Positions 8,548-17,115 of a stretch of DNA of 64,000 nt are shown one piece after another. Under the pieces are notes generated by a model, which had not been told where the DNA came from, searched no databases, and saw nothing but the letters and a program-made list of their open reading frames with translations. Both the position numbers and the translations under genes were made by a program. Within the stretch, counting starts at the first letter, position 1. Every line of letters starts with the position of its first letter. The stretch comes from Pseudomonas gingeri (GTDB taxonomy: Bacteria; Pseudomonadota; Gammaproteobacteria; Pseudomonadales; Pseudomonadaceae). The stretch lies in the NCBI RefSeq assembly GCF_013385425.1, contig NZ_JACAQA010000032.1, positions 63,867 through 127,866 on the forward strand. Direction: 5' to 3'.

Positions 8548-10549
8548 GTTCATCGAGGGTTCGTCCCAGAAACGCCTCAATGGATTTCAGGATGGGCCGG
8601 GAACCGCCCGGCGCGAAGACCAGCTCGCGCAGGCGCCTGCCTTCCACGGGATCGAAGAGTCCCTGCTCTTCGAAACGGCTGAACACCACCCTCGCCAGCA
8701 TCTGCCCCCAGGGATAGATGAAGTAGGCGGCGTCCGTGCCGGTGACCAGGTGACTGAAACTGTAGACCTGACGCACATCGCTCGGTGCCGGCAGCGACAA
8801 GACCTCATCGCGCACCCGTGCGCTGCGCTCCAGGACGCTTTGCTCCCGGGCGGGGTTCTGGTGCAGCTCCAACGCGAGCGCGGCAAGAATCAGGGTACTG
8901 GCCGACTTCAAGCCGTTGCCGGTGGTGAGTGAAATCATCAACCGGTCGGCCTGATCGGCAGAAAGCGCGGCGCCGGTCTGGTGGTGCCGACTGATCTCGA
9001 CGAGATAGGCAGGCGAATGACACCAGCACTCCAGCAACGCCGAGAAGAACTCGCCAGCATCCCTGGCCGAATCGGTACCGGACAAGCTCCAGCAAGGAGA
9101 GCGGTCCAGCAACTGATGCAGGCAGTGCCCGAACTCGTGGAACAGTACCCGCATCTGTCCGTGCTTGAGCAGCAGGGGCTTGTCAGCCGCGGGCCGCGGA
9201 AGATAACAGTACAGCACCACGACCGGCAGGGTCAGGCTGCGGCCCTCGACCGATAGCAGCCGATGGCGCAGCGCATACATCGCGCCGCTCCTGGTGGTCT
9301 TCTCCTCGCGGGCGAACAGATCAAGGAACAGGTAGCCTATCGCCTGCCCATACTCGCGAACCTCGAACGGGCGGACGTCGGGGTGCCAGGTATCCAGTTC
9401 GTCGCGGGCGATGAATTCAACGCCGAACAGGCGAGCGGGGAGTGCCAGCAGGCTTTTCAGAACCTGCTCGAGTTCGAAGTAGGCGCGACTTTCATCCTCG
9501 CTGATCGCGCCCTTGTGCAGGCGCAGCTGTTGGCTATAAAAGGGCCGGTCCCAGGGTTTCAGCTCCGTCAGGCCCTGCTCGGCGGCAAACGCCTCCAGTA
9601 CCTCCACTTCGCGGATCCAGCCTGGTTTTTCCGCGGCCACCAGTCGGCGCAAGAATCCCTCGACCTGCTCGGCAGAACTCAACGAAAGGCTTTGCAGTTG
9701 CAGTGCCGCGCTGTTGGCGAAGCCCAGCAGCTCAGCCTTCATGAAGCGCAATTGCAGCAACTCGTCGAGCACGGGCGTATTGTCATGGTCCGTTTCGGCA
9801 TCGCTGGCACGGCTCACAACGGCCTCATAGACCTGCTGGCGCAGCTCGCGCCCTCGCGCATCCCGAAAGATCGAGCTGACCGCCTGCGGATCGTCGATGT
9901 TCAACCACCAACCGGCAAAGTTCGACTCGTGGTACAGCTCCATATGGACCTTGTCCTCGTCCGAAACGCCCTCCAGGGTACTGTCGTCGCTGAAGTACAG
10001 GCTGCCGTCTTCACTGGCGATGCGCACATTGTTGAGGAAGCGCAATTCCAGTTGCCGGATTCGCGCGTCCAGCGCCCGTAGCCGGGTCTTCTGTTCCTCG
10101 GACAAATGCGCCCCCGCCAGCCGGCAATCCAGCACGACCCGCTGGAGCGCGGCGACACGCGTGGCGTCGAACAGGCGCGCGTTCGCGCTGCCCGCCAGGC
10201 GTTCGTAGAGTTGAAAGAGCCCGGGATGCTGGCTGACTTCAAGGCGGTAAGCGAGATAACGCCGGCGGCAACTGTGGAACGCCTCTCCCCACACGGGGTA
10301 GGGACGGGCGGTACTCAAGGCGGTAATGACGCCCATAAGCCCCGCCAGGCGCCCCCGCAAGGCGTCGACCGGTACGAAGAAGTCGTCCCAGGTCGGGTTT
10401 TCGCTCTGGTTCGCGATAATCTCGTCGATCGCGCTCCAGTGGTGTTTGATCAGCGCCTCGAGCGCCGGCAGCAGGTGCTCGACACGCACCGATGAATAGG
10501 CCGGCAGATCAGGCGGCTGCGCGTGCAGCAAAGGGTTGAAGGTCCCCAC
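8525..10549 (-). CDS. M3-family metallopeptidase, PrlC paralogue
   Basis: 674 aa with a GTG start at 10549, AGGAGTG just upstream. This is an oligopeptidase A/thimet-type zinc peptidase with active-site motif HEFGHCLHQLL (HExxH) near residue 465. The layout matches PrlC, encoded 420 bases further right on the same strand, but many aligned segments differ, so it is a diverged paralogue and not a recent duplicate. Presumably cytoplasmic, cutting short peptides. A hairpin (10648-10669) separates it from the prlC-yheV pair, suggesting separate transcription. Its end overlaps the convergent TpbA-like gene. Substrate unknown. Confidence 0.87.
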   Translation of the reverse strand: MGTFNPLLHAQPPDLPAYSSVRVEHLLPALEALIKHHWSAIDEIIANQSENPTWDDFFVPVDALRGRLAGLMGVITALSTARPYPVWGEAFHSCRRRYLAYRLEVSQHPGLFQLYERLAGSANARLFDATRVAALQRVVLDCRLAGAHLSEEQKTRLRALDARIRQLELRFLNNVRIASEDGSLYFSDDSTLEGVSDEDKVHMELYHESNFAGWWLNIDDPQAVSSIFRDARGRELRQQVYEAVVSRASDAETDHDNTPVLDELLQLRFMKAELLGFANSAALQLQSLSLSSAEQVEGFLRRLVAAEKPGWIREVEVLEAFAAEQGLTELKPWDRPFYSQQLRLHKGAISEDESRAYFELEQVLKSLLALPARLFGVEFIARDELDTWHPDVRPFEVREYGQAIGYLFLDLFAREEKTTRSGAMYALRHRLLSVEGRSLTLPVVVLYCYLPRPAADKPLLLKHGQMRVLFHEFGHCLHQLLDRSPCWSLSGTDSARDAGEFFSALLECWCHSPAYLVEISRHHQTGAALSADQADRLMISLTTGNGLKSASTLILAALALELHQNPAREQSVLERSARVRDEVLSLPAPSDVRQVYSFSHLVTGTDAAYFIYPWGQMLARVVFSRFEEQGLFDPVEGRRLRELVFAPGGSRPILKSIEAFLGRTLDELTAPVPT

Positions 10550-10647
10550 GGTTCACTCCTGGACAGGCACGGACCGCCAGCGGGTCCGCTCAAGGCCACA
10601 GTCTGGGGTAGCAGGCGCTTGCGCGAGTGGTACAGGGATAAGACATC

Positions 10648-10669
10648 CCCGGGCCTTGGACGGCCCGGG
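10648..10669 (-). terminator. Probable terminator after prlC-yheV
   Basis: An 8-bp perfect stem CCCGGGCC / GGCCCGGG with a 6-base loop lies 18 bases past the yheV stop. The T tract that would follow on the minus strand is weak, so termination strength is uncertain. Confidence 0.55.
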
Positions 10670-10686
10670 AGAGCGGAACGGTGGGA

Positions 10687-10974
10687 TTACTTGTCGTCGG
10701 GCTTTTTCAACTTGGGATTGGGGAAAAACTGCACGGTCTGGACCTTGTTGTCCTGCGGCGCCTTGGCCGGTGCGGTATTGACCCGCGTGCCCAGCTCCTT
10801 GGGCACCGACAAACCCTGTTCATTCAGGGTGTCGGCATAGCCGCAAGCCACGCACTCACGGTGCGGAACGTCGTCTTCGCTCCACATCATCAGCTTGTCC
10901 TGCTCGCTGCACGCCGGGCAGACCGCCCCGGCGATAAAGCGCTTCTTGGTCTTGATCACGGTAGCCTCGCTCAT
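10687..10974 (-). CDS. yheV: YheV-family putative zinc-ribbon protein
   Basis: 95 aa. Two Cys pairs, CPAC (about residues 19-22) and CVAC (about 41-44), form a zinc-ribbon. The C-terminal half is Lys/Pro-rich and likely flexible. The ATG overlaps the prlC stop as ATGA, so the two are translationally coupled; the prlC-yheV pairing is common in gammaproteobacteria. No molecular function is established; a nucleic-acid or protein-binding role is only a guess from the fold. Confidence 0.85.
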   Translation of the reverse strand: MSEATVIKTKKRFIAGAVCPACSEQDKLMMWSEDDVPHRECVACGYADTLNEQGLSVPKELGTRVNTAPAKAPQDNKVQTVQFFPNPKLKKPDDK

Positions 10975-13022
10975 GCCGCGGCATCCTCGCCGAGGCCGCT
11001 GTGACGCAAGAGTGCGTCAATCGACGGCTCGCGGCCACGGAAGTCGACGAACAGCACCATCGGCGCCTGGGAGCCACCGCGGGCCAGGATCGCTTCACGG
11101 AAGGCACGACCGGTCTGTTCGTTCAGCACACCCTCTTCCTCGAACTTGGAGAAGGCGTCGGCCGACAGCACTTCCGCCCATTTGTAGCTGTAGTAGCCCG
11201 CCGCGTAACCGCCGGCGAAAATGTGCGCAAAGCTGTTGGGAAAGCGGTTGTAGGCCGGCGGACGCATCACCGAGACCTCGTCGCGCACGCCTTCGAGGAC
11301 CTGTGCCACGCTGCGGCCATCGCCATGGGTGGCATGCAGTTCGAAGTCGAACAGCGAGAATTCCAGCTGGCGCACCATCATCAGCCCGGACTGGAAGTTC
11401 TTCGCCGCGAGCATTTTTTCCAGCAGGTCCTGGGGCAGCGGTTCGCCGCTTTCGTAGTGACCGGAGATCAACGCCAGGCCTTCGGGCTCCCAGCACCAGT
11501 TTTCCATGAACTGGCTCGGCAGCTCCACGGCATCCCAGGCCACGCCATTGATACCGGACACCCCGGCATGGTCGATACGGGTCAGCAGGTGATGCAGGCC
11601 ATGGCCGAACTCGTGGAACAGGGTGGTGACTTCGTCATGGGTCAGCAGGGCCGGCTTGCCGCTGTCGGCCGGGGCGAAGTTGCACACCAGGTTGGCCACC
11701 GGGCTTTGCAGGACGCCATCAACCGTACGCCGACGATCACGGGCACCGTCCATCCAGGCCCCGCCACGCTTGTTGGCGCGGGCATAGAGGTCAAAGAAGA
11801 AACGCCCGACGTGCTGGCCGTTTTCCTTGATTTCGAACAGGCGGACATCCGGGTGCCAGGTGTCGAAACCGCTCTGCTCGGCAATCTCGATGCCGTACAG
11901 GCGCTGGACAATGGCGAACAGCCCGCCGAGCACCTTGTCGATCGGGAAGTAGGCGCGCAGGGCTTCCTGGGAAACGCTGTAGCGTTGCTCACGCAGCTTC
12001 TCGCCGTAGTAACCGCTGTCCCAGCTTTGCAGCTCGGCACAACCTTGTTCGGCGGCGTAGGCCTTGAGTTGTTGCAGGTCCTGGGCGGCAAACGGCTTGC
12101 TGCGCTTGGCCAGGTCGCGCAGGAAGGTCAGCACCTGGTCGCTGGAGTCGGCCATCTTGGTCGCCAGGCTCAATTCCGAGAAGCTGGCGAAACCCAACAA
12201 TTGCGCCAGTTCCTGGCGCAGGTCGAGGATTTCTTCCATCACCGGACCGTTGTCGTACTGGCCGGCATTCGGTCCCTGGTCCGAGGCACGGGTGCAGTAG
12301 GCGGCGTACACCTCTTCGCGCAGGGCGCGGTCCTGGGCGTAGGTCATCACCGCGTAGTAGCTCGGGAATTCCAGGGTGATCAACCAGCCGTCCAGGCCCT
12401 TGGCCTGGGCCGCGGCGGCCATTTGCGCCTTGGAGGAATCGCTCAGGCCGGCAAGACCGGCCTCGTCGGTAACGTGCCGGGTCCAGGCCTGGGTCGCGTC
12501 GAGCAACTGGTTGGAGAAGCGGCTGCCCAGTTCGGACAGCTTGCTCTGCACCTCGGCATAGCGCTTTTGCTGCTCGGGTGGCAGGTCGATACCCGACAGG
12601 CGGAAGTCGCGCAGGGAGTGTTCGAGAATGGTTTTCTGGCCGACGTCGAAGCTGGCGGCCTGCGGGTTGTTCGCCAGGGCTTCGAAGGCCTGGAACAGTT
12701 CGCGGTTCTGGCCCAGCTCCGTGGAGTAGGCGCTCAAGGCCGGCAGGCAGGCCTCGTAGGCTTCACGCAATTCGGCGCTGTTGCACACGGCATTCAGGTG
12801 GCTGACCGGACTCCAGGCGGCGCCCAGGCGATCGTTGAGTTCATCCATCGCCAGGACCAGCCCGGCCCAGGTAGGCTGTTGGCCCTGGGTGGCGAGGATT
12901 TCGGCGATGGCCGCGCGGTTGTCCGCCAGGATCTGTTCGATGGCCGGCAGCACGTGTTCCGCGCGGATCGCCGAGAACGGCGGCAGGTCGTAGGACTGCA
13001 GAAGAGGGTTGTTCACGCTCAC
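10971..13022 (-). CDS. prlC: Oligopeptidase A (PrlC)
   Basis: About 683 aa. A cytoplasmic M3 zinc oligopeptidase that degrades peptides, including cleaved signal peptides. The active site HEFGHGLHHLL (HExxH) is near residue 460, with the downstream glutamate region after it. I start it at GTG 13022 (VNNPLLQSYDLPPF follows within two residues), which has AAGG 8 bases upstream and gives a length close to the 680 aa of E. coli OpdA; a longer frame to 13049 is less likely. It heads a two-gene unit with yheV. The 89 bases to the divergent gamma-carbonic anhydrase hold both promoters. Confidence 0.95.
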   Translation of the reverse strand: MSVNNPLLQSYDLPPFSAIRAEHVLPAIEQILADNRAAIAEILATQGQQPTWAGLVLAMDELNDRLGAAWSPVSHLNAVCNSAELREAYEACLPALSAYSTELGQNRELFQAFEALANNPQAASFDVGQKTILEHSLRDFRLSGIDLPPEQQKRYAEVQSKLSELGSRFSNQLLDATQAWTRHVTDEAGLAGLSDSSKAQMAAAAQAKGLDGWLITLEFPSYYAVMTYAQDRALREEVYAAYCTRASDQGPNAGQYDNGPVMEEILDLRQELAQLLGFASFSELSLATKMADSSDQVLTFLRDLAKRSKPFAAQDLQQLKAYAAEQGCAELQSWDSGYYGEKLREQRYSVSQEALRAYFPIDKVLGGLFAIVQRLYGIEIAEQSGFDTWHPDVRLFEIKENGQHVGRFFFDLYARANKRGGAWMDGARDRRRTVDGVLQSPVANLVCNFAPADSGKPALLTHDEVTTLFHEFGHGLHHLLTRIDHAGVSGINGVAWDAVELPSQFMENWCWEPEGLALISGHYESGEPLPQDLLEKMLAAKNFQSGLMMVRQLEFSLFDFELHATHGDGRSVAQVLEGVRDEVSVMRPPAYNRFPNSFAHIFAGGYAAGYYSYKWAEVLSADAFSKFEEEGVLNEQTGRAFREAILARGGSQAPMVLFVDFRGREPSIDALLRHSGLGEDAAA

Positions 13023-13111
13023 GGTTGGCACCTTGGCTGGAAGAAACATGGGCCCATCTTAATTACAATCGACGTCGACCGCAGCTATCAACCAAAGAGA
13101 GAGCGCCTATC

Positions 13112-13660
13112 GTGACCCTTCGTACCTATCAGAACCTCACGCCGGCACTCGGTGAACGGGCCTTTGTCGACCGTTCGGCGGTGGTGATCGGCGACGTCGA
13201 AATCGGCGCCGACAGCTCCATCTGGCCGTTGACCGTGATCCGCGGCGACATGCACCGCATCCGCATCGGCCAACGCACCAGCGTGCAGGACGGCTGCGTG
13301 TTGCATATCACCCACGCCGGGCCTTTCAACCCCGAGGGTTTCCCGCTGCTGATCGGCGACGACGTGACCATCGCCCACAAGGTCATGCTGCATGGCTGCA
13401 CGGTGGGCAGCCGGATTCTGATCGGCATGGGCAGCATCGTCATGGACGGCGCGGTGATCGAGGACGAGGTGATCGTCGGCGCCGGCAGCCTGGTGCCGCC
13501 GGGCAAGGTCCTGGAAAGCGGCTTTCTCTATGTCGGCAGCCCGGTCAAGCAGGCGCGCGCGCTGACGGACAAGGAACGGGCGTTTTTCACCTACAGCGCG
13601 GCGAACTACGTGAAGCTCAAGGACCTGCACATGGCCGAAGGTTATCACCAGGCCGTTTGA
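13112..13660 (+). CDS. Gamma-carbonic anhydrase family protein (left-handed beta-helix)
   Basis: 182 aa from GTG 13112, with GAGAG upstream. It shows hexapeptide-repeat turns (for example IGADSSIW, VIEDEVIVGAGSLV) typical of the YrdA/PaaY/Cam-like trimeric fold. Metal-ligand histidines expected of the family are visible in LHITHAG (about residue 68) and in IAHKVMLHGC (about 90-95). Members may hydrate CO2 or act as acyltransferase/thioesterase-like proteins, and many have no measured activity. Divergent from prlC; a HAD phosphatase follows 27 bases later and may be co-transcribed. Confidence 0.88.
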   Translation: MTLRTYQNLTPALGERAFVDRSAVVIGDVEIGADSSIWPLTVIRGDMHRIRIGQRTSVQDGCVLHITHAGPFNPEGFPLLIGDDVTIAHKVMLHGCTVGSRILIGMGSIVMDGAVIEDEVIVGAGSLVPPGKVLESGFLYVGSPVKQARALTDKERAFFTYSAANYVKLKDLHMAEGYHQAV

Positions 13661-13687
13661 TTATTTTTTGTACAGCCAGGACATTCC

Positions 13688-14332
13688 ATGCATTACCAGA
13701 CGATTCTCTTCGACCTCGACGGCACCCTGACCGACCCGCGCGAGGGCATCACCCGTTCGATCCAGTACGCGCTGGGCAAACTGGGGATCGACGAGCCGGA
13801 CCTCGGCAAGCTCGAACACTTTATCGGCCCGCCGTTGTTGCAGGCGTTCATGCAGTTCTACGGGTTTGACGAGGCCAAGGCCTGGGAGGCGGTGAACTTC
13901 TACCGGGAGCGCTTCAAGGTGACCGGGCTGTATGAAAACCGGGTGTTCGAAGGGGTCATGCCGTTGCTGGAGCTGCTGGGCGGGCAGGGGCGCACCTTGT
14001 ATATCGCCACGTCCAAGCCCTGGGTGTTTGCCCGGGAGATTGCCCGGCATTTCGATTTTGCCCGGCACTTCAAGATGATCTACGGCAGCGAGCTGGATGG
14101 CACGCGGACCGACAAGGTCGAGCTGATTGCCCACCTGATCGCCGAAGAAGGGCTGGAACCGAGCGATACGCTGATGATCGGCGACCGCAAGCACGACCTG
14201 ATCGGCGCGCAACGCAATGGTCTGGATGCGGCGGCGGTGGGGTATGGGTTCGGCAGTTTCGAGGAGTTGAGTGCGCAGCAGCCGGCTTATCATTTCCAGA
14301 CGCTGGCGCAGTTGCATCGGGCGTTTGTGTAA
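13688..14332 (+). CDS. HAD-family phosphatase (Gph-like)
   Basis: 214 aa. HAD motif I is FDLDGTLTD at residues 7-15, motif II is the TSK segment near residue 105, and motif IV is MIGDRKHDLIGA near residues 162-173. The cap between motifs I and II is the helical C1 type of phosphoglycolate-phosphatase-like enzymes. Substrate unknown; phosphoglycolate or another small phosphate ester is plausible. It follows the gamma-carbonic anhydrase closely on the same strand. An inverted REP pair follows the stop. Confidence 0.85.
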   Translation: MHYQTILFDLDGTLTDPREGITRSIQYALGKLGIDEPDLGKLEHFIGPPLLQAFMQFYGFDEAKAWEAVNFYRERFKVTGLYENRVFEGVMPLLELLGGQGRTLYIATSKPWVFAREIARHFDFARHFKMIYGSELDGTRTDKVELIAHLIAEEGLEPSDTLMIGDRKHDLIGAQRNGLDAAAVGYGFGSFEELSAQQPAYHFQTLAQLHRAFV

Positions 14333-14352
14333 GGCGCTGGACCGAGTCGCCC

Positions 14353-14450
14353 CCTTCGCGGGCAAGCTCCGCTCCCACAATAGGTTCTGCGTCGTACGCC
14401 TATTTTGCACACGACACAAAACCTGTGGGAGCGGAGCTTGCCCGCGAAGG
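14353..14450. repeat. REP doublet (REPIN), perfect 27-bp inverted arms
   Basis: Arms 14353-14379 and 14424-14450 are exact reverse complements (27 bp), about 44 bases apart, in the gap between convergent genes. The arm ends in TGTGGGAGC, a variant of the TGTAGGAGC core found elsewhere in the window. Such doublets are spread by RAYT transposases acting in trans; no RAYT gene is seen here. The structure may also act as a bidirectional terminator. Confidence 0.9.
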
Positions 14451-14456
14451 CGTCAG

Positions 14457-15506
14457 TCAGCCTGGCATCAATTGGCGCAACGCCGCCTTGCGTTCGTCAA
14501 CCGGCAAGCCCCCCAGTTTTTCCACTGCATTGAAAAACGCCGGCCAATCGCCACTGACTTGCTTGAACAACGCCGCAAACGCCGGCACCCACTGGTCATA
14601 CAGCCCGAAGGGCAGCAGCTTGGCGTTATTCAGCGGCCCGTTGATCCAGGCGTCATAACGCTTGTCACCCGCCCACTGACTCGCCTGCATCTGGTGGTAC
14701 TCGTCCCGCAAGCGCTGGAACTCCTGCGCCTTGCGCTCACGCATCTGCTCGACCGGCAAGGCCTGCGCATACAACTGCTGCAAGCGCGCCCGGGTCTTCA
14801 GCACCAGCTCGATAAACTGATCCTTCTGCGCCACATCGTTGACCTTGGCCGGCGGCAAGCCTCGCGCCGCCCGCCATTGCCGCGTGCCTTCCTGCTCGAC
14901 GAAGTTGGCATAGGACTCATTGAACTCGGTGTCGTCCTTCACATAAAAACGCTGGTGCGCCAGTTCATGAAAGATCAGCGTCGCCAGGCGCTCGTCGCCC
15001 CAGGTCAGCATCGAACTGATAATCGGATCGTCGAACCAGCCCAGCGTCGAGTAGGCCTCGACCCCGCCGATATACACGTCCATGCCCTGCTGCTTCTGCA
15101 GCGCCGCCTCACCCCGCGCCGCGCCCTGGTTGTAATAGCCGCGATAGGCCACGCAACCGGCAATCGGGAAACAATGCTGCTGCGGGGTCAGGGAAAATTC
15201 CGGCGTGGCAAAGACATTCCAGACCACATAAGGGCGTTTGATATCCGCATACAAGCGGTAACTGCGGTTGTCCGGCAGGTGCAGATGCTCGCTGGCAAAG
15301 GCCCGCGCCTGCTGGGACTGGGCCAGGTGTTCGCGCAGTTTCGGGTCCCGGGCCGGATCGGCAATCACCTCGGCCACCGGCTCCCGGGCGTGCAACAGGC
15401 TCAACTGGCCACCGGCCAGCTGGCTATAATAATTGAGACTGCTGCAACCACCGAGCAACAGCAGCAAGGCGCCTATCGAACCGCGTACCACGGGCCTGAA
15501 CATCAT
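14457..15506 (-). CDS. Aminopeptidase-family lipoprotein with HExxH zinc motif
   Basis: About 349 aa from ATG 15506 (AGGTG upstream). A lipoprotein signal ends in the lipobox LLGGC near residue 22, so the protein is anchored in the envelope. The zinc-peptidase motif HELAHQRFY lies near residue 193, followed by a Glu-rich segment FNESYANFVEQEG that could give the third ligand. This matches the conserved proteobacterial 'predicted aminopeptidase' family (Pfam Aminopep). The peptidase role is inferred from the motif and the substrate is unknown. Confidence 0.83.
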   Translation of the reverse strand: MMFRPVVRGSIGALLLLLGGCSSLNYYSQLAGGQLSLLHAREPVAEVIADPARDPKLREHLAQSQQARAFASEHLHLPDNRSYRLYADIKRPYVVWNVFATPEFSLTPQQHCFPIAGCVAYRGYYNQGAARGEAALQKQQGMDVYIGGVEAYSTLGWFDDPIISSMLTWGDERLATLIFHELAHQRFYVKDDTEFNESYANFVEQEGTRQWRAARGLPPAKVNDVAQKDQFIELVLKTRARLQQLYAQALPVEQMRERKAQEFQRLRDEYHQMQASQWAGDKRYDAWINGPLNNAKLLPFGLYDQWVPAFAALFKQVSGDWPAFFNAVEKLGGLPVDERKAALRQLMPG

Positions 15507-15682
15507 GGGAATCACCTGCAGGGAGCAGACACAAGACTAGCGCGCGGGCTGAAGGCTTTTCCATGAAGATTATCGAGGTTGAGGTGTTCACCGCAGGGAG
15601 GCCCCACCACAAGCTTCACGCCCGGGCGTCCCGATACCCCTGAACGCAGGTATGCTGATCTCCTGAACAGAGTGGAAACATC

Positions 15683-16099
15683 ATGCGCAAACATCTCCCC
15701 GTACTCTTCGCCCTGGCCAGCCTGGGCGGCTGTATCAGTCCGTTACCGGCGGTGAATCCGCAAATGGCCTGGGTCGACCTGGACACCCACACCGGTACGG
15801 TGATCATGGCCGAAAGCCTGGACAAGCAGCGTCTGCGCGACGGACGCTTTTTCCAGGTCACGCCGGGCAGCCATGACCTCCTGGCTCGTTTCGATTACGA
15901 GGTCTATATCGGCGGCATGGCGATGAACACCGACCCGCCGAACCGGCTGTGCTACCTGAGCGTGCACTACGATCACTTCGAAGCCGGCCGGCGTTACCGC
16001 CTGGAGGGTATAGCCCTGGGCTTCAACGCCAGCGCGCGGCTGTACAACGACAAGGGTGAAGTCGTGGCGGAGCAGAACAATGTGTTCTGCATTCCGTAG
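15683..16099 (+). CDS. PA0061/PA0062-family lipoprotein
   Basis: 138 aa. Signal peptide with lipobox LGGC at about residue 17. The mature part contains a repeat-like beta-rich segment (VTPGSHDLLARFDYEVYIG, then YRLEGIALGFNASARLY). It resembles the small Pseudomonas lipoproteins PA0061/PA0062. No function is known. It is separated from the divergent aminopeptidase lipoprotein by 176 bases and converges on a DUF1161 gene 2 bases after its stop. Confidence 0.78.
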   Translation: MRKHLPVLFALASLGGCISPLPAVNPQMAWVDLDTHTGTVIMAESLDKQRLRDGRFFQVTPGSHDLLARFDYEVYIGGMAMNTDPPNRLCYLSVHYDHFEAGRRYRLEGIALGFNASARLYNDKGEVVAEQNNVFCIP

Positions 16100-16101
16100 C
16101 T

Positions 16102-16335
16102 TCAGCGGTCGTTCTTCTGGTAGATGATTTTCTTGCTGCCGCCTTCACAACTGCCCACGACCATGTTCTGGTCGTGGACTTCATCCCTGGCAACGATCTC
16201 CAGGGTGTAGGAACTGACGCCGGCCGCCTGGATCTTGGTTTCGATCTCGGACTTGAGCTCTTCACACGGCTTGGTCGCGGCCAGGGCCGAGGTGGCCAGC
16301 ACGCAACAGAAAATCCCCAGGGCAATACGTTTCAT
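16102..16335 (-). CDS. DUF1161 small periplasmic protein, copy 1
   Basis: 77 aa. A cleavable signal peptide (ends SALAA near residue 20) precedes a small domain with two Cys: KPCEELKSEIETKIQAAG near the start and VVGSCEGGSKKIIYQK near the end, probably one disulfide. This is the DUF1161 pattern. A second copy lies at 18172-18402. Function unknown. Confidence 0.85.
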   Translation of the reverse strand: MKRIALGIFCCVLATSALAATKPCEELKSEIETKIQAAGVSSYTLEIVARDEVHDQNMVVGSCEGGSKKIIYQKNDR

Positions 16336-16463
16336 GGTCGAACTCCTTGACTACGGCAGCGCGTCGCCAGGGCGTACGCGCAAACTGCCACAGTTCATTC
16401 GACCACACTTGCGCCAGCCAAGTTCTGAGCCGCCTCACATCCCTGGGTCTTGCCGGTGCGCAA

Positions 16464-16895
16464 TCAGTGCACCAAGGTCCCGGTGAGGCTGATCTTCGCG
16501 TTCAACACCTTGGACACCGGACAACCTTCCTTGGCCTTTTTGCTCAGCTCATCGAACTGCTGCTGGCTGGCGCCGGGGATTTTCGCCTTGAGAATCAGGT
16601 GCACCGCGGTGATCGCAAAACCACCGTCAACCTGGTCCAGGGTCACTTCGGCCTGGGTGTCGATACTGTCGGCCTTGAGCCCGGCCTCGCCGAGAATCAT
16701 CGAAAAGGCCATGGAGAAACACCCCGCGTGGGCGGCACCGATCAGTTCTTCCGGGTTGGTGCCCTTGCCGCCTTCGAAACGTGCCTTGAAACCGTAAGGC
16801 GCTTCACGCAACACCCCGGTTTCCGTGGAAATGGAACCAATACCGGTTTTCAGGTCGCCTGCCCAATGAGCCGATGCTTTCTTCGTGATACTCAT
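16464..16895 (-). CDS. OsmC-family peroxiredoxin
   Basis: 143 aa. The two reactive cysteines of the OsmC/Ohr fold are present: in AGCFSMAFSM (near residue 60) and EGCPVSKVL (near 125). These proteins reduce organic hydroperoxides in the cytoplasm. The N-terminal pattern (KASAHWAGDLKTGIG) is the OsmC type more than Ohr. A strong ribosome-binding site GAGGAGG precedes ATG 16895. It is divergent from the luciferase-like oxidoreductase across 220 bases that hold no gene. Confidence 0.9.
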   Translation of the reverse strand: MSITKKASAHWAGDLKTGIGSISTETGVLREAPYGFKARFEGGKGTNPEELIGAAHAGCFSMAFSMILGEAGLKADSIDTQAEVTLDQVDGGFAITAVHLILKAKIPGASQQQFDELSKKAKEGCPVSKVLNAKISLTGTLVH

Positions 16896-17115
16896 AGCTG
16901 CCTCCTCAAAAGCCGGCGCGAAGGGTTCACGCCGGGGTCAAGGTTCTGAGGATAGACGCTGGATTAAAGTTCACCCCGTAAGACTCATCTGAAAAAAATG
17001 CCGGTTAAAAACAGCTCTCCCCTTGAAACTCGGGTATATGCCCACATTCCCTGGAGACCGGCAGGTTTTTCGACAGCAGACGAAGCCTGCGTACCCTCAC
17101 AGGAGTAGCAGGCTC

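Noticed and set aside
11001..13115. 704-codon open frame on the plus strand
   Set aside because: Antisense to prlC, which is intact and conserved.
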